In this document: positions 15,372-23,592 of the stretch, piece by piece
Numbering within the stretch: the stretch's first letter is position 1
How the letters are laid out: each line of letters begins with the position of its first letter
Origin: Tethybacter castelli
Lineage (GTDB): Bacteria; Pseudomonadota; Gammaproteobacteria; Tethybacterales; Tethybacteraceae
NCBI GenBank assembly: GCA_036679665.1
Contig: JAZHEJ010000045.1
Span: 1-28,254, forward strand
DNA: 28,254 nucleotides
Direction of reading: 5' to 3'
Program-made: the position numbers and the translations under genes
The notes under the pieces: model-generated
Seen by the model: the letters and a program-made list of their open reading frames with translations, nothing else
Database searches by the model: none
What the model was told of the DNA's origin: nothing

Positions 15372-16901
15372 ATGACAGATAAGTTGTTGAAAATCACTAT
15401 CGTCGGCGGCGGCACCGCCGGCTGGCTGGCGGCGTTGGTGCTTCAAAAAGAAGCGGCGCGGCAGAAAATTCAAGTCGCCATCACGTTGATCGAATCCAGC
15501 AAGATACCGACTATCGGCGTGGGCGAAGGCACCACCGCGGTGTTTTGCGGCATGCTGCAGTATTTGGAAATCGACGAGCGTGAGTTTTTGGCCGCGACTG
15601 ACGCGACGATCAAGTACGGAATTCGTCATCGAGACTGGAAACAGTTGGGACATAGCTACGACGGCCCGATCGATGATCCGTATTTCTTGGCCGACAAACC
15701 GCCGTTCGAAGCCGGAGCGTGGCTTGACACCTACTGTGTGGCCGCGAACCGATCAGTGACTGAACCGCATTTGTTCACCTATCTGATGGAAGGACGGTAC
15801 GCTCCGTACACCGCCGATGACCGGCCGATCGCGCTAAGCAAATTCCACCACGCATATCATTTCGATCAAGCTAAAGTAGGAGTCTTTTTACGCGCCAAAG
15901 CCCGCGATATCACCATAAACGACGCGCAGGTGCTTGGGGCCAAAAGGGCTCCCGACGGCAACATAACCAGCTTACAGCTTGATGGCGATCGCGAGCAAGA
16001 AGTTGATTTTGTGTTCGATTGCACCGGTTTCAGGCGAGCGTTGATCAAAGAGCAATTGGGCGCGGAGTGGATCAGCTACGCCAAAGAACTGCCGGTAAAT
16101 CGCGCCATGCCGTTTTGGTTGGAGCACGCCTCCGGTGGCAAAATCGCTCCGTATACGCTAGCGTGGGCCCAACGGGCCGGCTGGCTGTGGCAGATCCCGA
16201 CCTTTGAGAGGCTAGGATGCGGCTATGTTTATGCCGATGAGTTTGTGTCCCCGGATCAAGCGCAAAGCGAGATCGAACAGGCGCTAGGATGCCGGATTGA
16301 ACCACGGAGCGACATCAAAATTCAAGCCGGACGCGTCGCTAACGCGTGGATCGGCAATTGCGTTGCGCTAGGACTTGCGGCGAGTTTCTTAGAGCCGCTG
16401 GAGGCAACCTCAATTCACGGCACGGTGGTTCAATTGATGCTGTTTGCCAAGCGCCATCTGGGTCATTTGCGCACCATCGAACCTGCGCAACGGGACAGCT
16501 ACAACGCGACCGTCGCGCGTCAAGTCGACGATTTTCGCGATTTCATTAATCTGCACTATGTCTCCGGCCGCGATGACAGTGATTTTTGGCAATATGTGGC
16601 GCAAAGTTGCATTTCTGATACCACCAAAACGCGACTTGCGAATTGGAGTAAAAAAATGCCCGACAGCGAAGACTTCGACAGTTACTTGGACGGACTGCCG
16701 CACGTTGAGGAGCAGTTGTATTATCCGGTCTTAGACGGTTTGGGCCTGCTAAACAGAAACGTTGCAACTACTACGATGGAGCGCGACAAGCAACTGCGCG
16801 CTCATGCCCGCAAGACTAACGATTTTTTGCGCGAAGAAAATAAAAAAACGGCAAAAAAAGCCGACGACCACCGCCAATTTCTTGAAAAAATTAGAGTTTG
16901 A
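15372..16901 (+). CDS. Flavin-dependent tryptophan-halogenase-like protein
   Basis: A 509-residue FAD-dependent protein. It shows the FAD-binding GGGTAGWLAA (12-21), a lysine in the position of the PrnA active-site lysine (K81, in ATIKYGIRHRDW), the halogenase motif WxWxIP as WLWQIP (271-276), and the FAD motif AASFLEPLEATSI (336-348). E344 matches the catalytic Glu of PrnA, but the following Ser of PrnA is Ala345 here. Such enzymes chlorinate or brominate indole or aromatic rings using reduced flavin. Many homologues have no proven halogenase activity. It lies 85 bases after the importer ATPase on the same strand, a less usual place than the TonB-receptor loci where these genes are frequent, and may act on an imported peptide or aromatic amino acid. 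No flavin reductase is seen nearby. Confidence 0.88.
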   Translation: MTDKLLKITIVGGGTAGWLAALVLQKEAARQKIQVAITLIESSKIPTIGVGEGTTAVFCGMLQYLEIDEREFLAATDATIKYGIRHRDWKQLGHSYDGPIDDPYFLADKPPFEAGAWLDTYCVAANRSVTEPHLFTYLMEGRYAPYTADDRPIALSKFHHAYHFDQAKVGVFLRAKARDITINDAQVLGAKRAPDGNITSLQLDGDREQEVDFVFDCTGFRRALIKEQLGAEWISYAKELPVNRAMPFWLEHASGGKIAPYTLAWAQRAGWLWQIPTFERLGCGYVYADEFVSPDQAQSEIEQALGCRIEPRSDIKIQAGRVANAWIGNCVALGLAASFLEPLEATSIHGTVVQLMLFAKRHLGHLRTIEPAQRDSYNATVARQVDDFRDFINLHYVSGRDDSDFWQYVAQSCISDTTKTRLANWSKKMPDSEDFDSYLDGLPHVEEQLYYPVLDGLGLLNRNVATTTMERDKQLRAHARKTNDFLREENKKTAKKADDHRQFLEKIRV

Positions 16902-16920
16902 TTTTTACGCAATTTTGTTG

Positions 16921-16952
16921 GTTGATGAGGATGCTACTTTAGTACCATCAAC
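16921..16952. terminator. Hairpin between convergent genes
   Basis: GTTGATG (16921-16927) and CATCAAC (16946-16952) form a 7-bp stem. An inner TACT-TT-AGTA can extend it. It sits between the plus-strand halogenase gene and the minus-strand BtpA fragment, followed 18 bases later by a run of six T. It could end transcription from the left, though the gap to the T-run is long for a standard terminator. Confidence 0.3.
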
Positions 16953-17002
16953 GCACCTTGCAACGCGGTTTTTTATTATTGTCCTTTAGTCAAACTTGCG
17001 TT

Positions 17003-17485
17003 TTATTTACTGCCGCGCACTTGGGCCATAAAGTTTTGCGCTCGCTCAGGATCAATCGGGTTCCAAGTGTTACCGTCAACTTTCAACGCGGAACCGACAA
17101 TACAACCGTCCACGATGCGTAATACATCCGCGACCGTATCGTGTTTTACGCCGGTGTTGGCTAAAACGGGGGTGTCGAAAAGAGCGGTTTTGACCGCCTC
17201 AAGCGCTTCAAGCGGCGCGGCTTCGGCGGTGATTTGGCCCGATACCAACACGGCGTCTGGAATTGAAGAAAATACCGCGCTGCGCGCCCGATCCGGTAAC
17301 GGGCGCCGGTCAAGACTGTCAGCGAATTCTGCCGATACGTTATATAGCATCGCCAGGTCCTTGCTACCTAAGCGATTGCGGTAGCGTAAAGCGGCGCCGG
17401 CATCAGGACTCCACATTCCCATATCCGAAGCATACACTCCGGTAAAAATTTCGCGCACGAAGGCCGCGCCGGTCGCGACGGCCAA
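17003..17485 (-). pseudogene. BtpA family protein, C-terminal fragment
   Basis: 160 residues matching the C-terminal part of BtpA-type TIM-barrel proteins: AVATGAAFVREIFTGVYASDMG, SGQITAEAAPLEALEAVKTA, DTPVLANTGVKHDTVADVL and DGCIVGSALKVDGNTWNPIDPERAQNFM. Full-length relatives have about 270 residues, so roughly the first 100 are missing. Immediately upstream in the same frame is a TGA, nine codons before the TTG used as start. The 86 bases separating it from the fuconate dehydratase gene do not carry the missing part. A remnant is the simplest reading. BtpA homologues occur in photosystem biogenesis and in sugar clusters; its location beside sugar-acid genes favours the latter. Confidence 0.65.
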
Positions 17486-17571
17486 CGCGATGGTGCTGAT
17501 AATTGTTCAAGGCCGTTTGCTTGCCTTACTTGCGATAGTTAATGCTTATGTCGCTTAAGTGGATTTCTAGA

Positions 17572-18885
17572 TCAGCTGACAGTACTTCCTTTGTTAGTCC
17601 ACGCCGGGCCGCCAGGAAATTCGTGTTCAGCCAGGCTTTTTTCGTGCATGGTGATTGAATAGCCCGCTGCGGTCGGTACCTGATATCGGCCATCGATTAC
17701 TTTGACCGGATCCACAAAGTGCTCGTGCAGGTGATCCACATATTCCACAATCCGGTTTTCCAACGAACCTGTAATCGCGATGTAATCGTAAAAGGACAAG
17801 TGCTGCACATATTCGCACAGTCCAACTCCGCCGGCATGCGGACACACCGGGATACCATGTTTTGCGGCTATTAACATTACGGCAACTATTTCGTTCGGCC
17901 CGGCCAATCTGCAACTGTCGATCTGGCAGAAGTTAATCGCGTCGGCTTGCATCAGCTGTTTGAACATTACCGCGTTGTGGCAACATTCACCGGTGGCAAC
18001 TTTAATCGGGGCGATTTGCTTGGCGATACGCGCGTGCCCCAAAATGTCGTCCGGGCTGGTGGGCTCTTCTATCCACCATGGATTAAACACAGCTAGCTTG
18101 CGCATATTTTCGATTGCTTCATCTACGCCCCAAACCTGGTTTGCATCCATCATCAAATAGCGGTCAGGCCCGATTTCGTCGCGGATGATCTGGGCGCGAC
18201 GTATGTCGTCAGCAAGATCCGCGCCGACTTTCATTTTGAAGTGGGTCCAACCCTGGTCTAGCGCTTCGCGCACCAAGGTGCGCATTTTTTCATCCGTATA
18301 GCCTAGCCAGCCGACAGAAGTGGTATAGGCCGGATAGCCAAGTTCGGTGATTTTGGCAATGCGATCGTCACGTCCGGCATTTTGTTCTTCTAACATTTCT
18401 AAAGCTTCAGCGGGACTGAGAGCGTCAGCCAGGTAAGTCCAGTCAATCAGATCGACGGTTTCTTGCGGAGTCATATCGGCGAGCATGCGCCACACCGGCT
18501 TGTTCTGACTTTTCGCAACCAGATCCCATGCCGCGTTGATTATCGCGGCTGAAGCAAGATGGATAACCCCTTTTTCAGGTCCCACCCAGCGCAGTTGGCT
18601 GTCGCCGGTCACCCGTTTCCAGAATCCTCCAAGGTCTGAGCTGAGGTCGTCTAGCGTCATTCCCTCGATGAGCGGAGCGAGCGCCAATGCTGCGGCTACG
18701 CACAACTCATTACCTCGTCCGATCGTAAAGGTCAGTCCATGCCCGGTGGGGCCGTTGTCGGTATGGATTGATACATAGGTGGCGGAATAATCCGGGGCCG
18801 GATTCATCGCGTCAGAACCGTCCATATGTCGAGAAGTTGGAAAGCGGATATCGCGGGCGGTAACTTTGGTTATCTTTATGGTCAT
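17572..18885 (-). CDS. L-fuconate dehydratase
   Basis: A 437-residue enolase-superfamily enzyme. The N-terminal capping domain has the family hallmark FPTSRHMDGSDAMNPAPDYSATYV (15-38) and HGLTFTIGRGNE (49-60). The barrel carries the catalytic set: K217-x-K219 (HFKMKVG), metal ligands D247, E273 and E300, H350 (CPHAGGVGL) and E376. The spacing is one residue off the Xanthomonas FucD numbering as I recall it. It removes water from L-fuconate to give 2-keto-3-deoxy-L-fuconate in the non-phosphorylating L-fucose route, in the cytoplasm. Length is normal for the family (about 440). It lies 92 bases downstream of the TIM-barrel isomerase gene on the same strand and probably forms one transcription unit with it. 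Other L-fucose pathway genes are not in the window. Confidence 0.92.
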   Translation of the reverse strand: MTIKITKVTARDIRFPTSRHMDGSDAMNPAPDYSATYVSIHTDNGPTGHGLTFTIGRGNELCVAAALALAPLIEGMTLDDLSSDLGGFWKRVTGDSQLRWVGPEKGVIHLASAAIINAAWDLVAKSQNKPVWRMLADMTPQETVDLIDWTYLADALSPAEALEMLEEQNAGRDDRIAKITELGYPAYTTSVGWLGYTDEKMRTLVREALDQGWTHFKMKVGADLADDIRRAQIIRDEIGPDRYLMMDANQVWGVDEAIENMRKLAVFNPWWIEEPTSPDDILGHARIAKQIAPIKVATGECCHNAVMFKQLMQADAINFCQIDSCRLAGPNEIVAVMLIAAKHGIPVCPHAGGVGLCEYVQHLSFYDYIAITGSLENRIVEYVDHLHEHFVDPVKVIDGRYQVPTAAGYSITMHEKSLAEHEFPGGPAWTNKGSTVS

Positions 18886-18977
18886 AGTCGGTAAATAGTA
18901 TTTAGCTTGATTCTAAAAGTTTGTTGCGTGGCTTCGTTAAGATGTAAATAGTTGACCTCAAAGATCTAGCACAGTTG

Positions 18978-19955
18978 TTATGCGCGGTAAAGGGCATCTG
19001 TCACAATAGCCAGGCTGCGAGTTGCGTCTTGGTTGGCGATTTCATCGGCTAAATCCGGATTGTTGACTAAGGTGAGTGCAACCTTGCGGAACTTTTCGCA
19101 CATCCTAATATTGGAAGCGCCTTCAGCGACAGCGTCAAGTCCGATTTGATCAGGAAAAGTATCAAAGTAGATCGTACCTGAGTAGTCTTGACGGATAAGC
19201 TCCATGAAAAATTCAACGGTCTGGATTGGATGAATTGAACCTACCATCAGACCGTCGTCGCGTTTGGCATAACCGTCGTTTAGATGCACGCCAAGCAAAC
19301 GTGAGTGGCGCGCGACAAGATATGCCGCCCGCGCCGGAATCTCACCGGCGTATAAGGAGTGGGCGAAATCGATAGTTATACCCAGATTGGGACGGCCGAC
19401 GTCTTGTATGGCCAGTAACGTGGTAGCGGCATTCGGCATCATCGCGAAACCGCGCGGATCGTCGGGTTTGTATTCAATGGCAATATCAGTGTTGGCAGGA
19501 TTATGGTCGGCAATTTCGGTCAGCGCCTTGACGGTGTAGTCCCACATGCGTTGATAGTCGCCCTGAAAAGAGTAATCAACTCCGTCTTGTCCCATCCATA
19601 AAGTTATCAAATTACCACCCATTTCGACAAGCGCGTCCAGCCCCTTGCGGGAGGCGTCGATAGCGTCGGTACGAATTGACAAGTCTGGATTGGTAAATGC
19701 TCCTAAACGCCAGCTACGATACGAATAAAAGCCCATCGTCAACCCGTTTAAAGCTAAGTTGCGGTCCGCAAGAAGTTGCGCTAATTCTGCAGGGGTATGA
19801 TTTTTAAAATGCTCAGGGAAAGTTAAGTCAACCGCATCAAAGCCGGCTAGTTTGGCACTGTCTAACAATTCGGCTATGCCGACCTTGCCGGAACGTCCGG
19901 CTTTAAAAGAGTTTAGCCGGGTGGCGTAAGAAGGGCGATCAGAAAGTGCGGTCAT
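18978..19955 (-). CDS. TIM-barrel sugar isomerase/epimerase (xylose-isomerase-like)
   Basis: A 325-residue AP_endonuc_2 / xylose-isomerase-like barrel protein. Candidate metal ligands fall at strand ends as expected: E161 (AIEYKP), D196 (ITIDFAH), H224 (GVHLNDG) and D265 (YFDTFP). Other barrel strands are AGFDAVDLTFP, ITLWMGQDG and GTIYFD. Enzymes of this fold isomerise or epimerise ketoses, 2-keto sugar acids or inositol derivatives; the exact substrate cannot be read. It lies upstream of L-fuconate dehydratase on the same strand, and its start codon is 18 bases from a 14-bp perfect palindrome that could be a LacI-type operator. Its 5' end and upstream region are duplicated at 27753-27945, on the far side of the helicase-methylase island. 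Confidence 0.85.
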   Translation of the reverse strand: MTALSDRPSYATRLNSFKAGRSGKVGIAELLDSAKLAGFDAVDLTFPEHFKNHTPAELAQLLADRNLALNGLTMGFYSYRSWRLGAFTNPDLSIRTDAIDASRKGLDALVEMGGNLITLWMGQDGVDYSFQGDYQRMWDYTVKALTEIADHNPANTDIAIEYKPDDPRGFAMMPNAATTLLAIQDVGRPNLGITIDFAHSLYAGEIPARAAYLVARHSRLLGVHLNDGYAKRDDGLMVGSIHPIQTVEFFMELIRQDYSGTIYFDTFPDQIGLDAVAEGASNIRMCEKFRKVALTLVNNPDLADEIANQDATRSLAIVTDALYRA

Positions 19956-20012
19956 GAAAGTTTAGGGTAATGTGGTTGCGCAACCAAAATCAAGAAGTTT
20001 AGCCTACGAATA
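19819..20012. repeat. Left copy of island-flanking direct repeat (isomerase 5' end)
   Basis: This 194-bp stretch covers the first 46 codons of the isomerase gene and its upstream region including the operator palindrome. It recurs at 27753-27945 in the same orientation. By eye the copies differ at 14 substitutions and one deleted base, mostly transitions. Similarity ends at CCTACGAATA in both. The 7.7 kb between them is the helicase-methylase island. Confidence 0.93.
19973..19986. promoter_or_regulatory. Operator candidate of the sugar-acid operon
   Basis: TGGTTGCGCAACCA is a perfect 14-bp palindrome with a central CG, starting 18 bases upstream of the isomerase start codon. The form resembles LacI/GalR-family operators that control sugar genes. 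The inner 12 bases survive unchanged in the duplicated copy at 27907-27918. No LacI regulator gene is in the window. Confidence 0.5.
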
Positions 20013-20149
20013 ATTGCATACACTTTAGTATATCGCTTCCTAAATGTGTACAGGTAGCAATTAAAAATTGGCAAGTTTTGTTCAATTTGCGCTATGCCGC
20101 TTCTCTTTGCTCAGTCTCGGGAAGGTTAGATATATTTGCGTTATTACTG

Positions 20150-20166
20150 GGGGTGCTAGTCACCCC
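20150..20166. other. Small GC hairpin downstream of helicase gene
   Basis: GGGGTG-CTAGT-CACCCC, a 6-bp perfect stem located 55-71 bases beyond the helicase stop codon. No T-run follows on the minus strand, so a role as terminator is only possible. The remaining bases of the gap (20013-20220) show no gene. Confidence 0.3.
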
Positions 20167-20220
20167 GGCCGCAACATTTATTTGCCACCTTATATGCGCA
20201 AAGCAATCACGCTTTAGATT

Positions 20221-23200
20221 CTATGAACTGATTCCCATCCAAACCAGCAATTCAATGTCTTCTTCAATAATCGGTGGCAATGGCTCAGGAGCAATGAACG
20301 GTTCAAGGCCAGAGGCTAGTATTTTTTTAATCAAATACCGGGATTTGTCCTTCCCCTTTAATTCCTCAGCAAACCATTTCCTTAACCTGCCCTCATCTCT
20401 GCCCGACCATGGTGCTTCAACAATGTCGAGCGCTTTATCGACTTGCGCCTGTTTAGTGTCCAATGGAATATTCTTGCGGATAAAGTCAGCAACTTTTCTA
20501 TTCAAAGGTCTTACACGCGGCTGAAGGTTTGCGGGGTCAGTTTCGTATGTCCAGTGCTCATAGATGTTATGCCGGGCAGTCATCCAGAAATCGTATGCAG
20601 CATCCTGCACAATCTCATTCAACACCATTTCTTCATCTTCTGAACATTCAATCAACCTCAGGCACCGCCCAATTTCATGTTCAATCATTGGCCTGACTGC
20701 CGATTGCTCTGTTATAGTCTCTCCAGGCTCTGCATATTTAACAGTCCAATCTTTATTGGCATGGACAAACCGCAGATAAGTTCTTTTACCCACCTTCGCA
20801 CAAAAGAATATGCCCTGCTCATCACCCTTGCGCAAACCCGACCCCGCTTTCCATGGCATTTGCACAATCTGCTCATGCCGGGACTCCATAGCTTTCCTCA
20901 AGGTCTGTCGATATTCTTCACCACTTTGCGTGCCGGACACAGTTCCACCGCGCTCATATAAAGACGCGTCCTCATCCAACAATTTCTGAATTTCTTCCTT
21001 AGTCTCGGTAAAATCTCTATTTGAGGAAGCAACACCAGAGATTGGTGAGACAATACCAACTGAAGCTGCCGCCATAGCAATTTTGCGTGAGATGCGTTCT
21101 TCCAATTTGAGCAACGCATCCAGCCGGTTTGCAGGGAATATGGTGCGCATAAACACTCGGTTGTGCTGGCTGCCAATCCGGTCAATCCGTCCGTGCCGCT
21201 GGACAAGGCGCATGGGGTTCCATGGCATATCATAGTTAACTATATGACGTGCCTGCTGAAGGTTAACACCCTCTGCCAACACGTCTGTGCTAACGAGAAT
21301 ATCTATCTCGTTAGGATCCCCTGGCTTTCCTGCAGTGTCTGGAGCAAACCTCGCCGCCGCAAGAGCCTTACTGTTGTGGTCACCTTGACCGCTACCCATG
21401 ACGATTTCCAACCTGCCGTTATAGGCTGACAATTTTGCGTTGCTTGGTATCTGTTTTGCGAGATGACAATGTACCCACCGTGCAGTATCAGCAAAGAACG
21501 AAAAAATAATAACCTTACGTTTGTTAATTTCATCTTCTCTAGAAGAGGCTTGCGACTTTGCCTCCTCAGCAATGAATTCAAGCTGCTCAATCAACGCGTG
21601 CAACTTAGGGTCGTTATCCGGAGTGATGCCTTTCAATGCTTCATAAATTTTTTTGAGTTTCTCTAAATCTTGTTTTGTGTCCTCGTAAAGTCTATCGCGG
21701 TCATACGAGCTCGCATCAACAGTGTCCTCACTTGATGTCAATAATTCATCAAAATCTTCGTCATCTGTGCTTGTATACTCGTTTAAGAATGCTGTCGAAA
21801 CAACATAGCCTTCTTCCAGAGCACGCAGAAAATGCTCATGCTGTTCTATCAGGCGCTCTATCGAGACACGAAACGCACCGGTCGATGATTCAAAACGTTT
21901 CAATAAGCCGCTTAGTAGAAGACCGGTTACCGCGTTAGCAATCCGCTCACTATCTGGGTCCGGTTTGGTCAAATAGGTGTTCGCCTTGTAACGCGCAAAC
22001 TGGACACAATATGGATGTTCGGGGTCGAAGTAAGTTTCGATCAGTTCAAACAAACCCGGCATAAGGGCGTCGAGATCATAACGAACTGAAATCGCTTTTG
22101 GCTCAGGAAAGACAATGGTCTGCATCTCACCATTAATCTCAACTTGGTCATTGGGATAATGTTTCTTGATAAACTGCCGCGTTCGTTTCACCGTTGTGGC
22201 ATCGACGATTGGATACAGCACATCAGGCGACAGGTTGTTGGGGTTTATCTTTATTGCCTCATCAAAACGGTCCTTGATGGAAATGATACCTTTATTGGCC
22301 AGGAATGAGTCCTGCTTAATGAAAAAGCGCGTCAGGTTATACAAATCCCATAGGGAGTTATTCACCGGCGTTGCCGTCAGCATCAATACATCTTTCCTCT
22401 TACCATAAAGGAGTGTCCGCAAGGCATCCGCCCGTGTTGGTGAATCCGGATTCCTGTAATTATGCGCTTCATCAATGATAATAAGCTGATATTCTTCTAT
22501 ATTGCGTTTTAAATGGTTTCCGGTTGTATTAGGCCGTCTAACCGCATCTCTTAGCTGTATATCTTTTGCTAGCTGTTCAAAGGAAACAATTTCAAGATGG
22601 AGTTGAAAATCAGACTGAAACTTATCCCAAGTTGAGTCCCTCAATGCTGCTGGACAAACAAGCAACGCGCGTTGCCTTCTGTCTTGGTAATGGGTGAGAA
22701 TTTCACCGGCCACGAAGGTCTTACCCAGACCAACCTCATCGGCAACTATAACACCGCCAGTATCCCGGATAAGCCGCAAGGCGCGCACAACGCCATGCTT
22801 TTGAAAGCTTGTGAGAGGCAGGCCTTTATCTTCTACTTTATCCAGCGAGATTTCATCGCCATACAACTCCCATAAGACACGCAGGAATATCTCAAACGGT
22901 GTTTTGGGCTCAAAAATTTCATCAAAGAAAGCAGCGAGGTTAAATGGTGTTGCCTCATCCCACAACCGGTCAAACCAGTCTTTGGCTTTCTTGACTGTCG
23001 GCGTGTCATATCGGCCAAGATTGAGTTCAAGGTTAGATGAAAGTCCAGAGGCGGTAAGATTAGATGACCCAGCAATCACCACCTCAGGCTTGCCGTATGC
23101 GCCTTCTGAAGCTGGTGAAAAAATATAGGCCTTAGCATGAAGAAAGTTTTTCTCATATCGCCGCACTTGCATATTACCGGCTTTCAGAGCTTCGACTAGC

Positions 23201-23589
23201 TGGCGAACAGCTTTTGCAGCAGTGCGTTCAAAGGGAATGTGGTCACGTTCAGCCCGTAAAGACACTTCTTGTTTTTTCAGATTTTTATGAAGCCGGCGTG
23301 TGATAAAGTTGCCTTTTGTTTCGCCAACTTGCTTTTGCCATAACTCACTTTCGGCGATTGGGTCTGTGCCCAGCAGAAGGCGAATAGACGGAATGTCTTT
23401 GATGGCCGGCGCAATGCGGCCAAAGCCGCTGGGGTTGAAATAGGCTGTGGCTATTCGCGCTTCATCAACTTGGCCCCCATCTCCAGCAATGACTGTTGCG
23501 TTACTGCCCTCAACGCCAAGCACTTGGCGCAAAGCTGTGGTCATGGTATTACCGTCGCGATTATCGATGAAGTCGGGCTTATCACTCAT
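20221..23589 (-). CDS. PLD-SNF2 helicase (phospholipase-D nuclease domain fused to superfamily 2 helicase)
   Basis: A 1122-residue protein. Residues about 30-215 form a PLD-like nuclease domain with one HxK motif (H151-A-K153) and the downstream GSSNLT (174-179); a single motif implies dimerisation. Residues about 255-430 are the first helicase domain: SFQKHGVVRAL, Walker A DEVGLGKT (284-291), DEAH (373-376) and LTATPVN (404-410). The second lobe has KVIIFSFFADTA, VSTDVLAEGVN (766-776) and QRHGRIDRIG (797-806), the SNF2/RapA-like motif VI. A long insert at 600-690 is acidic. It probably translocates along double-stranded DNA and cuts it. It starts 3 bases after the methyltransferase stop codon and is translated after it, so the two form one system. 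It resembles a DISARM-type DrmD helicase with a DrmC-like PLD added; this comparison is inference. Confidence 0.88.
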   Translation of the reverse strand: MSDKPDFIDNRDGNTMTTALRQVLGVEGSNATVIAGDGGQVDEARIATAYFNPSGFGRIAPAIKDIPSIRLLLGTDPIAESELWQKQVGETKGNFITRRLHKNLKKQEVSLRAERDHIPFERTAAKAVRQLVEALKAGNMQVRRYEKNFLHAKAYIFSPASEGAYGKPEVVIAGSSNLTASGLSSNLELNLGRYDTPTVKKAKDWFDRLWDEATPFNLAAFFDEIFEPKTPFEIFLRVLWELYGDEISLDKVEDKGLPLTSFQKHGVVRALRLIRDTGGVIVADEVGLGKTFVAGEILTHYQDRRQRALLVCPAALRDSTWDKFQSDFQLHLEIVSFEQLAKDIQLRDAVRRPNTTGNHLKRNIEEYQLIIIDEAHNYRNPDSPTRADALRTLLYGKRKDVLMLTATPVNNSLWDLYNLTRFFIKQDSFLANKGIISIKDRFDEAIKINPNNLSPDVLYPIVDATTVKRTRQFIKKHYPNDQVEINGEMQTIVFPEPKAISVRYDLDALMPGLFELIETYFDPEHPYCVQFARYKANTYLTKPDPDSERIANAVTGLLLSGLLKRFESSTGAFRVSIERLIEQHEHFLRALEEGYVVSTAFLNEYTSTDDEDFDELLTSSEDTVDASSYDRDRLYEDTKQDLEKLKKIYEALKGITPDNDPKLHALIEQLEFIAEEAKSQASSREDEINKRKVIIFSFFADTARWVHCHLAKQIPSNAKLSAYNGRLEIVMGSGQGDHNSKALAAARFAPDTAGKPGDPNEIDILVSTDVLAEGVNLQQARHIVNYDMPWNPMRLVQRHGRIDRIGSQHNRVFMRTIFPANRLDALLKLEERISRKIAMAAASVGIVSPISGVASSNRDFTETKEEIQKLLDEDASLYERGGTVSGTQSGEEYRQTLRKAMESRHEQIVQMPWKAGSGLRKGDEQGIFFCAKVGKRTYLRFVHANKDWTVKYAEPGETITEQSAVRPMIEHEIGRCLRLIECSEDEEMVLNEIVQDAAYDFWMTARHNIYEHWTYETDPANLQPRVRPLNRKVADFIRKNIPLDTKQAQVDKALDIVEAPWSGRDEGRLRKWFAEELKGKDKSRYLIKKILASGLEPFIAPEPLPPIIEEDIELLVWMGISS

Positions 23590-23592
23590 AGC

